From Martinezella dioscoreae (lineage in GTDB: Bacteria > Pseudomonadota > Alphaproteobacteria > Rhizobiales > Rhizobiaceae), in assembly GCF_009176305.1 (NCBI RefSeq), contig NZ_BLAJ01000002.1:1054001-1118000 (forward strand): DNA of 64,000 bases, given 5' to 3'. A program made the translations under genes and the position numbers. Below are positions 18,388 to 27,437 of the stretch, one piece after another (positions within the stretch are counted from its first letter, which is position 1; every line of letters starts with the position of its first letter). Below the pieces are notes generated by a model that did no database searches, was not told the DNA's origin, and saw only the letters and a list, made by a program, of their open reading frames with translations.

Positions 18388-19266
18388 ATGGACATCTCCC
18401 AGCTGCCATTGAACGCGCTGCGCGTTTTCGAGGCCTCGGCGCGGCATTGCAGCTTTACGCGGGCTGGCCTCGAACTCCGGGTCACGCAGACGGCGATCAG
18501 CCATCAGGTCAAGGCGCTGGAAGACGTGCTGGGTGTAACCCTTTTCAAGCGCCTGCCGCGCGGTCTGGCGCTGACCGATGAAGGGCACGCGCTGCTGCCG
18601 GTGCTGACCGATGCCTTTCGCCGCATGAGCGCCACGCTCAGCCAGCTGGAGGAGGGAAATTTCGCCGAGATCCTGACGATCGGCGTCGTCGGGACTTTCG
18701 CGATCGGCTGGCTCCTGCCGCGTCTCGGCAGTTTCAAAGCACAGCATCCGCATGTCGATCTGCGCCTGAAGACCAACAACAATCGCGCCGACATGGTGCT
18801 CGACGGATTGGATTTCTTCCTGCGCTTCGGCGACGGCGCCTGGCATGGAACGGAAGCGATCCATCTTATGGATGCGCCGCTCTCCCCGGTTTGCACGCCC
18901 GATATCGGCGCGCGATTGCGCACGCCTGCCGATCTCGCCGATGTCGAGCTGTTACGATCCTATCGGGTCGACGAATGGTCGCTCTGGTTCAGGGTGGCGG
19001 GTCTGCCGCCGCCGCATCTTCGCGGCTGGATGTTCGATTCGTCGCTGACGCTCGTGGAGGCGGCTGCGCGAGGCGTTGGCGTCGCGCTCGTGCCCGTCGC
19101 GATGTTTTCCCATGACATCGAGGCCGGCAGGATCATGCAGCCGTTCCAGATCACGGCGATGACCGGCAGCTACTGGCTGACGCGCTTGAAATCGCGAGCG
19201 GAAACGGCTTCCATGAAGGTGTTTCGCCAATGGCTGTTGGCGGAAATCGAGGAGATGCCGGGCTAA
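18388..19266 (+). CDS. ampR: LysR-type regulator, AmpR/GcvA-like
   Basis: Regulator of 292 residues. The N-terminus LPLNALRVFEASARHCSFTRAGLELRVTQTAISHQVKALE closely resembles AmpR/GcvA; the C-terminal effector domain starts near ILTIGVVGTFAIGWLLPRL. AmpR proteins bind cell-wall fragments (UDP-pentapeptide or 1,6-anhydromuropeptides) and control the divergently transcribed ampC. Here the divergent genes are a class A and a class C beta-lactamase, a direct match for that arrangement. The symbol rests on this context plus motif resemblance. Confidence 0.82.
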   Translation: MDISQLPLNALRVFEASARHCSFTRAGLELRVTQTAISHQVKALEDVLGVTLFKRLPRGLALTDEGHALLPVLTDAFRRMSATLSQLEEGNFAEILTIGVVGTFAIGWLLPRLGSFKAQHPHVDLRLKTNNNRADMVLDGLDFFLRFGDGAWHGTEAIHLMDAPLSPVCTPDIGARLRTPADLADVELLRSYRVDEWSLWFRVAGLPPPHLRGWMFDSSLTLVEAAARGVGVALVPVAMFSHDIEAGRIMQPFQITAMTGSYWLTRLKSRAETASMKVFRQWLLAEIEEMPG

Positions 19267-19340
19267 ATGCGCGGCAAAACGGCCCCGAACTATTGTTCGA
19301 AGCCATCTCATTGAATGTGCTAACGATGTCGTCGGCCGCT

Positions 19341-20843
19341 TCAGCTTGCGATTTTCAGCCTGACAGCGCCTGTCCGCGTTCCCGAACGCACCGTCTTGAA
19401 GCGTCCAACCAGACCGGCGAGTTCGTTGCTGATATCGGCGAGGTGCCGCGTCGAGGCATTCGTCTCTTCCATGAGCGCGACATTCTGCTGGGTCATCTGG
19501 TCCATGTTGCGGACCGCGGAGTTGATCTCGCTGATGCCGGCGGCCTGTTCCTGCGCCGAGCGGGCGATCGCGCCGACGTTCCGGTCGATGGACGCGACCT
19601 GATTGCCGATCAAGGCCAGTGCCTCGCCGGTCCGGTTGACCAGTTCGACGCCGCGGCGCACGTCATTTGACGACCTATCGATCAGATCCTTGATTTCTTT
19701 TGCGGCGGTCGCCGAACGCTGAGCCAGTTCGCGGACTTCCTGCGCGACGACGGCGAAGCCCTTGCCCTGTTCTCCGGCTCTGGCGGCCTCGACGCCGGCG
19801 TTCAACGCCAGAAGGTTCGTCTGGAAGGCGATATCATCGATGACGGAGATGATATCGGTCATCTTGCGCGACGAGGTCTCGATATCGCCCATGGCGGACA
19901 CGGCCTGCTGCACGACCTCGCGCGAACGTTCCGCCTCCGAGGCGGATTCCTTGACGATTGCCTGAACCTCACGCGTCCGCTCGGCGGTCTGTTCCGAAAT
20001 CGTGGTGATCTGATCGATCGCGGCGGCACTTTCTTCAAGCGCTGAGGCTTGCTGTTCCGTGCGCCTTGCCATGTTGTCAGCGGCGGACGAGATCGAACCG
20101 GCTTCGTCGCGAACGCGGGTCACCGAATCTTCGATGCGCTGCATCGCAGTACCGAGGGATGCAAGCGACTCGTTGTAGTTGCTCTTCAGGACCTCGAACT
20201 CGGTCGAAAGGGCTTCTGTGATATCAGCCGTCAGGTCGCCGTTCGCAAGGCCGTTCAGCGCTATGCCGAGCGCATCAAGCGCGCGTTCCTGCTCGCGCTG
20301 TGCAGCAGCCCGCTCGGATTCCGCGCTGTCGCGCTCATCGGCGAGCACCTGCAGATAAACCGAAATGCCGTAATCCATGTCGACGAGGGCAGCCTTGACG
20401 ATCGCCGACAGCCGCCGTGACAAGGCTTGTTCATGCTTGCGCTGCATGAAGCCATTGAGCTGCTGCGCAACGATCGATCGCACCATCCCTTCGAGGATCA
20501 AGGCATAGCCGCCAATATACCAGCGCGGCTCGAGGCCGAGGCGGGCATGGGTCCTGCCGACCGCCGAGACCGCTTCGACATAATCGGGTCCGTATGCGCC
20601 TGACGCGATCGTCTTCCAATGGTCCTGCTGCTTGGATTTGGCGTGATGCACATGCTGCTGCGACGAAAAGAATTTCGACATCGCCGGATGTTTGGTGATC
20701 TTCTCGTAAAAGGTGTCGAGAGAGTCTTTGACGGCCGATTCGATAGTCGGCTGCAGCTCCGAAAGAGCCTGCCTGGCATCCTGTCCCAGTCCAACAAAGT
20801 CGAGCCGGTCTCCCAACTCGTCCATTTTCGATGCGCGCACCAT
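19341..20843 (-). CDS. globin-coupled methyl-accepting chemotaxis protein (soluble aerotaxis-type)
   Basis: Cytoplasmic chemoreceptor of 500 residues with no transmembrane segment. Residues 1 to about 165 form a protoglobin domain: [26 protein letters not shown] and [19 protein letters not shown], whose His is the probable proximal haem ligand. A HAMP-like linker ([13 protein letters not shown]) follows, then the methyl-accepting signalling domain with hairpin tip [38 protein letters not shown]. The ATG at 20843 with GGAG before it is better than the TTG four codons upstream. By family (HemAT) it senses oxygen or a related gas through haem. No che genes are adjacent. Confidence 0.9.
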   Translation of the reverse strand: MVRASKMDELGDRLDFVGLGQDARQALSELQPTIESAVKDSLDTFYEKITKHPAMSKFFSSQQHVHHAKSKQQDHWKTIASGAYGPDYVEAVSAVGRTHARLGLEPRWYIGGYALILEGMVRSIVAQQLNGFMQRKHEQALSRRLSAIVKAALVDMDYGISVYLQVLADERDSAESERAAAQREQERALDALGIALNGLANGDLTADITEALSTEFEVLKSNYNESLASLGTAMQRIEDSVTRVRDEAGSISSAADNMARRTEQQASALEESAAAIDQITTISEQTAERTREVQAIVKESASEAERSREVVQQAVSAMGDIETSSRKMTDIISVIDDIAFQTNLLALNAGVEAARAGEQGKGFAVVAQEVRELAQRSATAAKEIKDLIDRSSNDVRRGVELVNRTGEALALIGNQVASIDRNVGAIARSAQEQAAGISEINSAVRNMDQMTQQNVALMEETNASTRHLADISNELAGLVGRFKTVRSGTRTGAVRLKIAS

Positions 20844-21045
20844 AATCTGCTCCAAGAAAGAAATTACAAGCAGTTAGGGCACAGTCATGGTTAAAAATTC
20901 ATTAGATTTTCACCTCATTTTCGATGCGCGGCTGACTGCATTGCATGTGGTGGTTGCGGCCATGCCCGTCGCAACATCATTGCTCGGTCCGATGTCATCT
21001 GCTAAACGCTGCGGTCATCACGTATCTCGCCACGGGGCCATAGGC

Positions 21046-21075
21046 ATGGGGAACTCCAAGTCAGCAGATAGATAA
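21046..21075 (+). CDS. leader peptide of a phenicol-exporter attenuator
   Basis: Nine codons plus stop encoding MGNSKSADR, 100 bp before the exporter start. It closely resembles the CmlA leader as I remember it (MSTSKNADK): same length, with S-K-x-A-D and a basic last residue conserved. Its stop codon abuts the first arm of a hairpin. The upstream ribosome-binding site is weak (AGGC). Confidence 0.72.
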   Translation: MGNSKSADR

Positions 21076-21166
21076 GCCGCAACAGCTTTTTGTTGTTGCG
21101 GCGTGCTGTCGAACTCATTCCCTTTGATGCCAGTGGCAGGCGCCGCCCGATCTCTCTTTCGAGCGG
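21076..21166 (+). promoter_or_regulatory. four-segment translational attenuator
   Basis: Segment 1 (21076-21084, GCCGCAACA) pairs perfectly with segment 2 (21094-21102, TGTTGCGGC). Segment 3 (21143-21150, CCGCCCGA) pairs with segment 4 (21159-21166, TCGAGCGG, one mismatch), which contains the exporter's Shine-Dalgarno region GAGCGGA. Alternatively, segment 2 (GCGGCG, 21098-21103) pairs with CGCCGC (21141-21146). A ribosome stalled on the leader would cover segment 1, favour 2:3 pairing and free the ribosome-binding site. Confidence 0.68.
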
Positions 21167-21175
21167 AATTTTCTC

Positions 21176-22372
21176 ATGTCTGACATACGCCCGTCATGGG
21201 CCTACTCGCTGCCGGCGGCACTGCTGCTGATGGCGCCTTTTGATATCCTCGCTTCACTGGCCATGGATATCTACCTTCCCGTCGTGCCGTCGATGCCCGG
21301 CATTCTCAACACGACGCCTGCGGTGATCCAGCTGACACTGAGCCTCTATATGATCGTGCTCGGTCTCGGCCAGGTCGTGTTCGGCCCTCTTTCGGATCGC
21401 ATCGGCCGCCGCCCGGTCCTGCTTTCCGGTGCGTTTCTGTTTGCCGTTGCCTCTCTCGGAGCTGCCCTTTCATGGGGTGCGCCTGTCTTCGTGCTATGCC
21501 GCCTGCTGCAGGCCATAGGCGCGTCGGCAGCCTTGGTCGCGACCTTCGCGACCGTGCGGGATGTCTACGGCAATCGTCCGGAGCAGGCCATTATCTATGC
21601 CACATTCGGCTCGATCCTGTCCTTCGTGCCGGCGCTCGGTCCGATAGCCGGAGCGCTGATTGCCGACCAGTTCGGGTGGCGTGCCATCTTCATGGTGCTC
21701 GCGATGCTGACGCTTCCTGCAAGTCTCCATGCTGTTGTGAAATGGCACGAAACGCGCCCCGAGGGCGCCGCCGGCCCACGCCGTTCCATATGGCCGATCT
21801 TTAAAAGCCGATCGTTCTGGACCTATACACTGGCCTTCAGCGCGGGCATGGGCACATTCTTCGTGTTCTTCTCGACCGCTCCGCGCGTGCTGATCGGCCG
21901 GGCCGGTTATTCCGAACTCGGTTTCAGCATCGCATTCGCGACGGTCGCCATCGTGATGATTATCACGGCGCGCTTTGCCCGATTGTTTGTGGAAAGATGG
22001 GGCGTTGCGGGCTGTGCTGCACGGGGTATGGGACTGCTTCTGATCGGTGCGGCAGCTCTTGGTCTCGGTCAGCTCTATGGGATGCCGTCCTTCGCAAGCT
22101 TCGTGCTTCCGATGTGGATCATGGCTGTCGGCATCGTCTTTGCGGGATCTGTGACGGCGAACGGGGCGCTGGCGGAGTTCGGCGATATCGCCGGATCGGC
22201 CGTGGCATTCTATTTCTGCATTCAGAGTCTGATCGTAAGTCTCATCGGGACTCTGGCCGTCACAGCGCTGGATGGCGATAGTGCATGGCCTCTGATCGCC
22301 TTTGCCACGCTGATGGCGTTGCTGGTGCTGGCAGCGCTTCATCTGTTGCGGCGTCACAATGCCCTGGCTTGA
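21176..22372 (+). CDS. cml: MFS phenicol exporter, CmlA/FloR-like
   Basis: Inner-membrane drug:proton antiporter of 398 residues with 12 predicted membrane segments. The N-terminus SWAYSLPAALLLMAPFDILASLAMDIYLPVVPSMP and the internal GPLSDRIGRRPVLL, TFATVRDVYG, GMGTFFVFFSTAPR and FATVAIVMIITARF follow the CmlA/FloR pattern as I recall it, more closely than generic Bcr/CflA pumps. Known relatives export chloramphenicol and sometimes florfenicol. Expression is probably controlled by the leader peptide and attenuator directly upstream, with the ribosome-binding site GAGCGGA held in a hairpin. No integron attC-like element was noticed, so it looks resident rather than cassette-borne. The substrate is inferred. 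Confidence 0.82.
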   Translation: MSDIRPSWAYSLPAALLLMAPFDILASLAMDIYLPVVPSMPGILNTTPAVIQLTLSLYMIVLGLGQVVFGPLSDRIGRRPVLLSGAFLFAVASLGAALSWGAPVFVLCRLLQAIGASAALVATFATVRDVYGNRPEQAIIYATFGSILSFVPALGPIAGALIADQFGWRAIFMVLAMLTLPASLHAVVKWHETRPEGAAGPRRSIWPIFKSRSFWTYTLAFSAGMGTFFVFFSTAPRVLIGRAGYSELGFSIAFATVAIVMIITARFARLFVERWGVAGCAARGMGLLLIGAAALGLGQLYGMPSFASFVLPMWIMAVGIVFAGSVTANGALAEFGDIAGSAVAFYFCIQSLIVSLIGTLAVTALDGDSAWPLIAFATLMALLVLAALHLLRRHNALA

Positions 22373-22413
22373 TCTGCCGAGCCCTGCGCCCCTCATGATG
22401 TAAAATCTGAAAC

Positions 22414-22447
22414 GACCGCCCGCGAAAGTTGGCTTTCGCGGGCGGTC
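22414..22447. terminator. bidirectional terminator hairpin
   Basis: Perfect 15-bp stem (GACCGCCCGCGAAAG and its complement) with a TTGG loop, lying between the convergent exporter and LLM genes. A T-rich stretch (ATTTCGTTTCTT) follows on the plus strand. Confidence 0.85.
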
Positions 22448-22522
22448 AATTTCGTTTCTTCCATTTTCTGCCTCACGCAACCTCGCCTGTCGGCAGACGT
22501 ACCTTCGCCATTCGCAGCCGTC

Positions 22523-23545
22523 CTAGCGCCATCCTAATGCCGGTGCGACATGCGTCAGGATGGACTCGATGACATGGGCGTTATAGTCGACCCCGAGCTG
22601 GTTCGGCACGGTCAAGAGCAGCGTGTCTGCCGCGGCGATGGCTTCGTCCTTTGCCAACTGTTCGATCAGCACATCCGGCTCTGCGGCATAGCTGCGGCCG
22701 AAGATGGCGCGCGTCTTTTCATCGATGAAGCCGATCTTGTCTGCATCCTGGCCGCTCTGGCCGAAATAGGCTCGGTCGAGATCGTTGACCAGCGCGAAGA
22801 TGCTGCGGCTGACCGAAACCCGCGGCTCGCGCTTGTGCCCGGCTTCTTTCCAGGCCTCGCGATAGAGCCTGATCTGATCGGCCTGCTGGACGTGGAAGGG
22901 CAGGCCGCTTTCATCGTCTTTGAGCGTCGAGCTCTGCAGGTTCATGCCAAGCTTTGCGGCCCATACGGCCGTGGCATTAGAGCCGGCACCCCACCAGATC
23001 CGCTCGCGCAAACCCTCGGAGTAGGGTTCGAGGCGCAGCAGGCCAGGCGGGTTGGGGAACATTGGCCGAGGATTGGGCTGTGCGAAGCCCTCGCCGCGCA
23101 GCAGATCGAGCAGCACTTCCGTATGCCTGCGGCCCATGTCGGCGTCGCTCTCGCCTTCCATCGGCGCATAACCGAAGTGGCGCCATCCATCGATCACCTG
23201 TTCGGGCGAGCCGCGGCTGATGCCGAGCTGCAGCCGGCCGCCGGCGATAAGATCGGCAGCGCCCGCATCCTCGGCCATGTAGAACGGGTTTTCATAGCGC
23301 ATGTCGATGACGGCGGTGCCTGTTTCGATGCGGCTGGTCTTGGCGCCGACAGCCGCCAGCAGCGGGAAGGGCGATGCGAGCTGGCGAGCGAAATGATGCA
23401 CGCGAAAATAAGCGCCGTCCGCTCCCAGCTGTTCCGCCGCGACGGCGAGATCAATCGACTGTAGCAGCGTGTCGGCTGCCGAGCGCGTCTGCGATTGCGG
23501 CGACGGCGTCCAGTGGCCGAATGAAAGGAAACCGATCTTCTTCAT
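22523..23545 (-). CDS. LLM-class flavin-dependent oxidoreductase
   Basis: Predicted 340-residue luciferase-like TIM-barrel monooxygenase that uses reduced FMN from a separate reductase. Family features include KIGFLSFGHWTPSPQSQTRSA, AAEQLGADGAYFRVHHFA, TGTAVIDMRYENPFYMAEDAGAADLI and LQLGISRGSPE. This subgroup is widespread in rhizobia and lacks a known substrate. The gene stands alone, ending at a shared terminator. An FMN reductase is not visible anywhere in the window. Confidence 0.82.
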   Translation of the reverse strand: MKKIGFLSFGHWTPSPQSQTRSAADTLLQSIDLAVAAEQLGADGAYFRVHHFARQLASPFPLLAAVGAKTSRIETGTAVIDMRYENPFYMAEDAGAADLIAGGRLQLGISRGSPEQVIDGWRHFGYAPMEGESDADMGRRHTEVLLDLLRGEGFAQPNPRPMFPNPPGLLRLEPYSEGLRERIWWGAGSNATAVWAAKLGMNLQSSTLKDDESGLPFHVQQADQIRLYREAWKEAGHKREPRVSVSRSIFALVNDLDRAYFGQSGQDADKIGFIDEKTRAIFGRSYAAEPDVLIEQLAKDEAIAAADTLLLTVPNQLGVDYNAHVIESILTHVAPALGWR

Positions 23546-23904
23546 GGTACAATCCTATTATATCCGATTAGCACGGGCTGCTTTTGCATCACGCATGTCC
23601 ATGCAGAAACCGGCGCGTCAAAGGTGCCGCTTGCTTGCGTCTTCATGGCATGGCTTGCAAAAGCCGAAGCTTCAGGCGGCTATATGTGCATGGATGCAGC
23701 GGATGGAACAGCGCAAACTGTGAACTGATCGTCAATGCCGACGAGGTTGCGTTCTTCCCACATATGGTTTCTTGCGCGCTTCCTAACATGAACAAATTTT
23801 AACGAAGACATTAACAATCGGATAACGCACCGCACCGAAACTGCCGCGCGTGTGAGTGCATCTCTCGCTTTCAATGTCCTTGAAACAAGAAATGGCAGGA
23901 AACC
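23546..23904. other. intergenic region, no gene seen
   Basis: This 359-bp gap holds the promoters of the LLM gene (minus) and the secreted-protein gene (plus). Short open frames here lack ribosome-binding sites and family features. I see no RNA gene or clear repeat. Confidence 0.5.
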
Positions 23905-24405
23905 ATGTTTGCAAGAAATTTCGCCCCCGCTCTGGTCTTCGTCGCATTCGGCGCCGGTATCGCGCATGCGGAAGTGCCCGTCCGTATCGATCAATTCGAT
24001 CATTGGGGCGCATATTCTTATAAGTCCGGCGACAGCGTCAGTTGCTATGTTTTATCCAGGCCGGTTGCGCAGCAGCCCGCCAGTGTCGACCACGGCGACA
24101 ATTTCTTCATCGTCTCGCGCCTGTCTCCCGGTGACAAACTGGTTCCGGAAGCCGCAATGGGCTACGACCTGAAAGACGGGGCGCAGATGACGGCGACGGT
24201 TGGCGATAAGACATTCCCGATGTTTACGAAAGACCGGCACGGCTGGGTAAGGAACGAGGCGCAGGAGCCGACCATGGTCAACGCCATGAAAGGCGGCGCG
24301 CAGCTGCAGCTGCAGGCAACCTCGAAACGAGGCACTGAGACGAGCTATTCCTACTCTCTTTCCGGCATTACGGCCGCATTGAAGCGAATAGAGACTTGCC
24401 GGTGA
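23905..24405 (+). CDS. secreted protein, invasion-associated locus B (IalB)-like
   Basis: Exported protein of 166 residues with a clear signal peptide (MFARNFAPALVFVAFGAGIAHA). The mature part has FDHWGAYSY, SCYVLSRP, AMGYDLKDGAQMTATVGDKTFPMFTKDRHGW, and YSYSLSGITAALKRIETC at the C-terminus, with Cys residues near both ends that could form a disulfide. This resembles short IalB-family proteins of alpha-proteobacteria, whose Bartonella namesake is involved in erythrocyte invasion; in rhizobia the role is unknown. A GGCAGGAAACC ribosome-binding site supports the start. The gene stands alone. Confidence 0.65.
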   Translation: MFARNFAPALVFVAFGAGIAHAEVPVRIDQFDHWGAYSYKSGDSVSCYVLSRPVAQQPASVDHGDNFFIVSRLSPGDKLVPEAAMGYDLKDGAQMTATVGDKTFPMFTKDRHGWVRNEAQEPTMVNAMKGGAQLQLQATSKRGTETSYSYSLSGITAALKRIETCR

Positions 24406-24541
24406 GGCCGGCGGCGTCCGAGGATCTACCGGCGATTTCGTTGCAGCGGGTTGTGTAGCGGACAAGCGGATTGGCGTCTTCTCATTCCGCGGAGAAGGCG
24501 CCAGTCAGGGCTTTCGAACTGATATCTCTTGTGAAATCAAA

Positions 24542-24584
24542 AATCCTGATATAAATGAGATCTATTGATGGGGAATTCAGGATT
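24542..24584 (+). promoter_or_regulatory. inverted repeat and shared motif upstream of the ArsR-like gene
   Basis: AATCCTGA (24542-24549) and TCAGGATT (24577-24584) form an 8-bp inverted repeat enclosing the ribosome-binding region and ending 2 bp before the ATG. Within it, CTGATATAAATGAGA (24546-24560) resembles CTGATATATATGGGA at 25712-25726 before the arabinofuranosidase gene, a possible common operator. Confidence 0.45.
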
Positions 24585-24586
24585 CA

Positions 24587-25516
24587 ATGAAGCGCGGCTT
24601 TCTGACAATTTATGCGGGTGAGAACGCTGCAGTCTTCAGGGCGCTATCGGCGCCGGCGCGCGTCGACATGCTGAAGCTGCTTTGCGCCCGAGGCTCACTG
24701 AACGTCAACGAGATCGCCCGGGAACTGGATCTGCCGCAATCGACTGTTGCGACGGGTATCATGATCCTGGAGGAGGCCGGTCTTGTCGAAACCAAGGCTG
24801 CGAAAGCGCGAAAAGGCTACCAAAAGATCTGCATCGCGCTTTACGACGAAATCCTGTTGAGCTTCGAGGACCAGGCCTTCAAGCATGATGAGGACGTGAT
24901 CGAAGTCGCCATGCCAATCGGTCTCTACACGAGCTGCGAGACGCATGCGCCTTGTGGCCTGTGCTCGACCGAGGGCGTCATCGGCCTACTCGATGTTCCC
25001 GATTATTTCCTCGACCCGCAACGCATGCAGGCCGGTCTTCTCTGGTTCGGCCGCGGCCATGTTGAATATAAATTCCCCAACAATGCCAAGATCTTGAACC
25101 GAAACGTCAATGCCATCGAATTCTCGATGGAGCTCTCATCCGAAGTGCCCGGCACCAATCCGGATTGGCCGTCCGACATCACTGTCTGGATCAACGGCGT
25201 CGCTGTCGGCACGTGGACCTCTCCGGGCGATTATGGTGACAAGCGCGGGGCCTTCACGCCAAGCTGGTGGAAACTGGAAGGTTCTCAATACGGCAAGCTC
25301 AAGACCTGGCGAATCTCCAAGAAGGGCACGTTCATCGACGGGGTCGCCTCTTCCGATGTGACGATCGATGACCTTGCCATCAGTCAGCATTCCTCGATCC
25401 GTCTGCGGATCGGTATCGCCGACGATGCGCGCAACACCGGTGGCATCAATATCTTCGGTCGCGGTTTCGGCAATTATGGCCGTGATATCCTCATGCGCAT
25501 CGATTTGGCGCAATAG
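24587..25516 (+). CDS. ArsR-type winged-helix regulator with C-terminal beta-rich domain
   Basis: Predicted transcriptional regulator of 309 residues. Residues about 10-90 form an ArsR-like winged helix (VFRALSAPARVDMLKLLCARGSLNVNEIARELDLPQSTVATGIMILEEAGLV). The remaining 200 residues are beta-rich, with a cysteine cluster (YTSCETHAPCGLCSTEG) and tryptophans/aromatics (LLWFGRGHVEY, WPSDITVWINGVAVGTW, PSWWKLEG) that look like a carbohydrate-binding sandwich. The gene directly precedes a GH51 arabinofuranosidase and an ABC importer, so it probably senses an arabinose-containing sugar. A GTATC-N9-GATAC inverted repeat begins at its last base. Confidence 0.78.
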   Translation: MKRGFLTIYAGENAAVFRALSAPARVDMLKLLCARGSLNVNEIARELDLPQSTVATGIMILEEAGLVETKAAKARKGYQKICIALYDEILLSFEDQAFKHDEDVIEVAMPIGLYTSCETHAPCGLCSTEGVIGLLDVPDYFLDPQRMQAGLLWFGRGHVEYKFPNNAKILNRNVNAIEFSMELSSEVPGTNPDWPSDITVWINGVAVGTWTSPGDYGDKRGAFTPSWWKLEGSQYGKLKTWRISKKGTFIDGVASSDVTIDDLAISQHSSIRLRIGIADDARNTGGINIFGRGFGNYGRDILMRIDLAQ

Positions 25517-25534
25517 TATCGTAATTTATGATAC
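25516..25534. promoter_or_regulatory. inverted repeat after the regulator gene
   Basis: GTATCgtaatttatGATAC, a 5-bp inverted repeat with a 9-bp AT-rich spacer, begins at the last base of the regulator stop codon. It is either a regulator site for the arabinofuranosidase promoter 200 bp downstream or a chance AT-rich dyad. Confidence 0.3.
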
Positions 25535-25664
25535 ATAGCATATTGTCGGAGTTAAATTCCGATAAGTCATATTTTTCATAAATCACTGATTTCACGGAGA
25601 GTTTTGTCATTCCGTGCGCGCCGCTCCTGTGGTTTCTGCGATATTTTCCTCCGTGAGTGCGTTG

Positions 25665-27243
<1,579 letters not shown>

Positions 27244-27437
27244 CACCTTGTGGCCGGGGCGAATGCACCCGGCACTGAAAACGGTCTGATGGTCGCGAGG
27301 AGGCGGCTGAGGACCCATTGCAGGCCCGGACGGCCCGTACGTTGGTTTGAGCGGCCGGCCGGGAAAAAGGGGTGAAATCGCGGTCTGCTCACTATCGCTT
27401 GAGTGTGCCGCGCAGTCGATAAAAATGGGAGGAGATC

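Noticed and set aside
23584..23802. Short plus-strand open frames in the gap before the IalB-like gene
   Set aside because: They have no ribosome-binding site, no signal peptide and no family resemblance.
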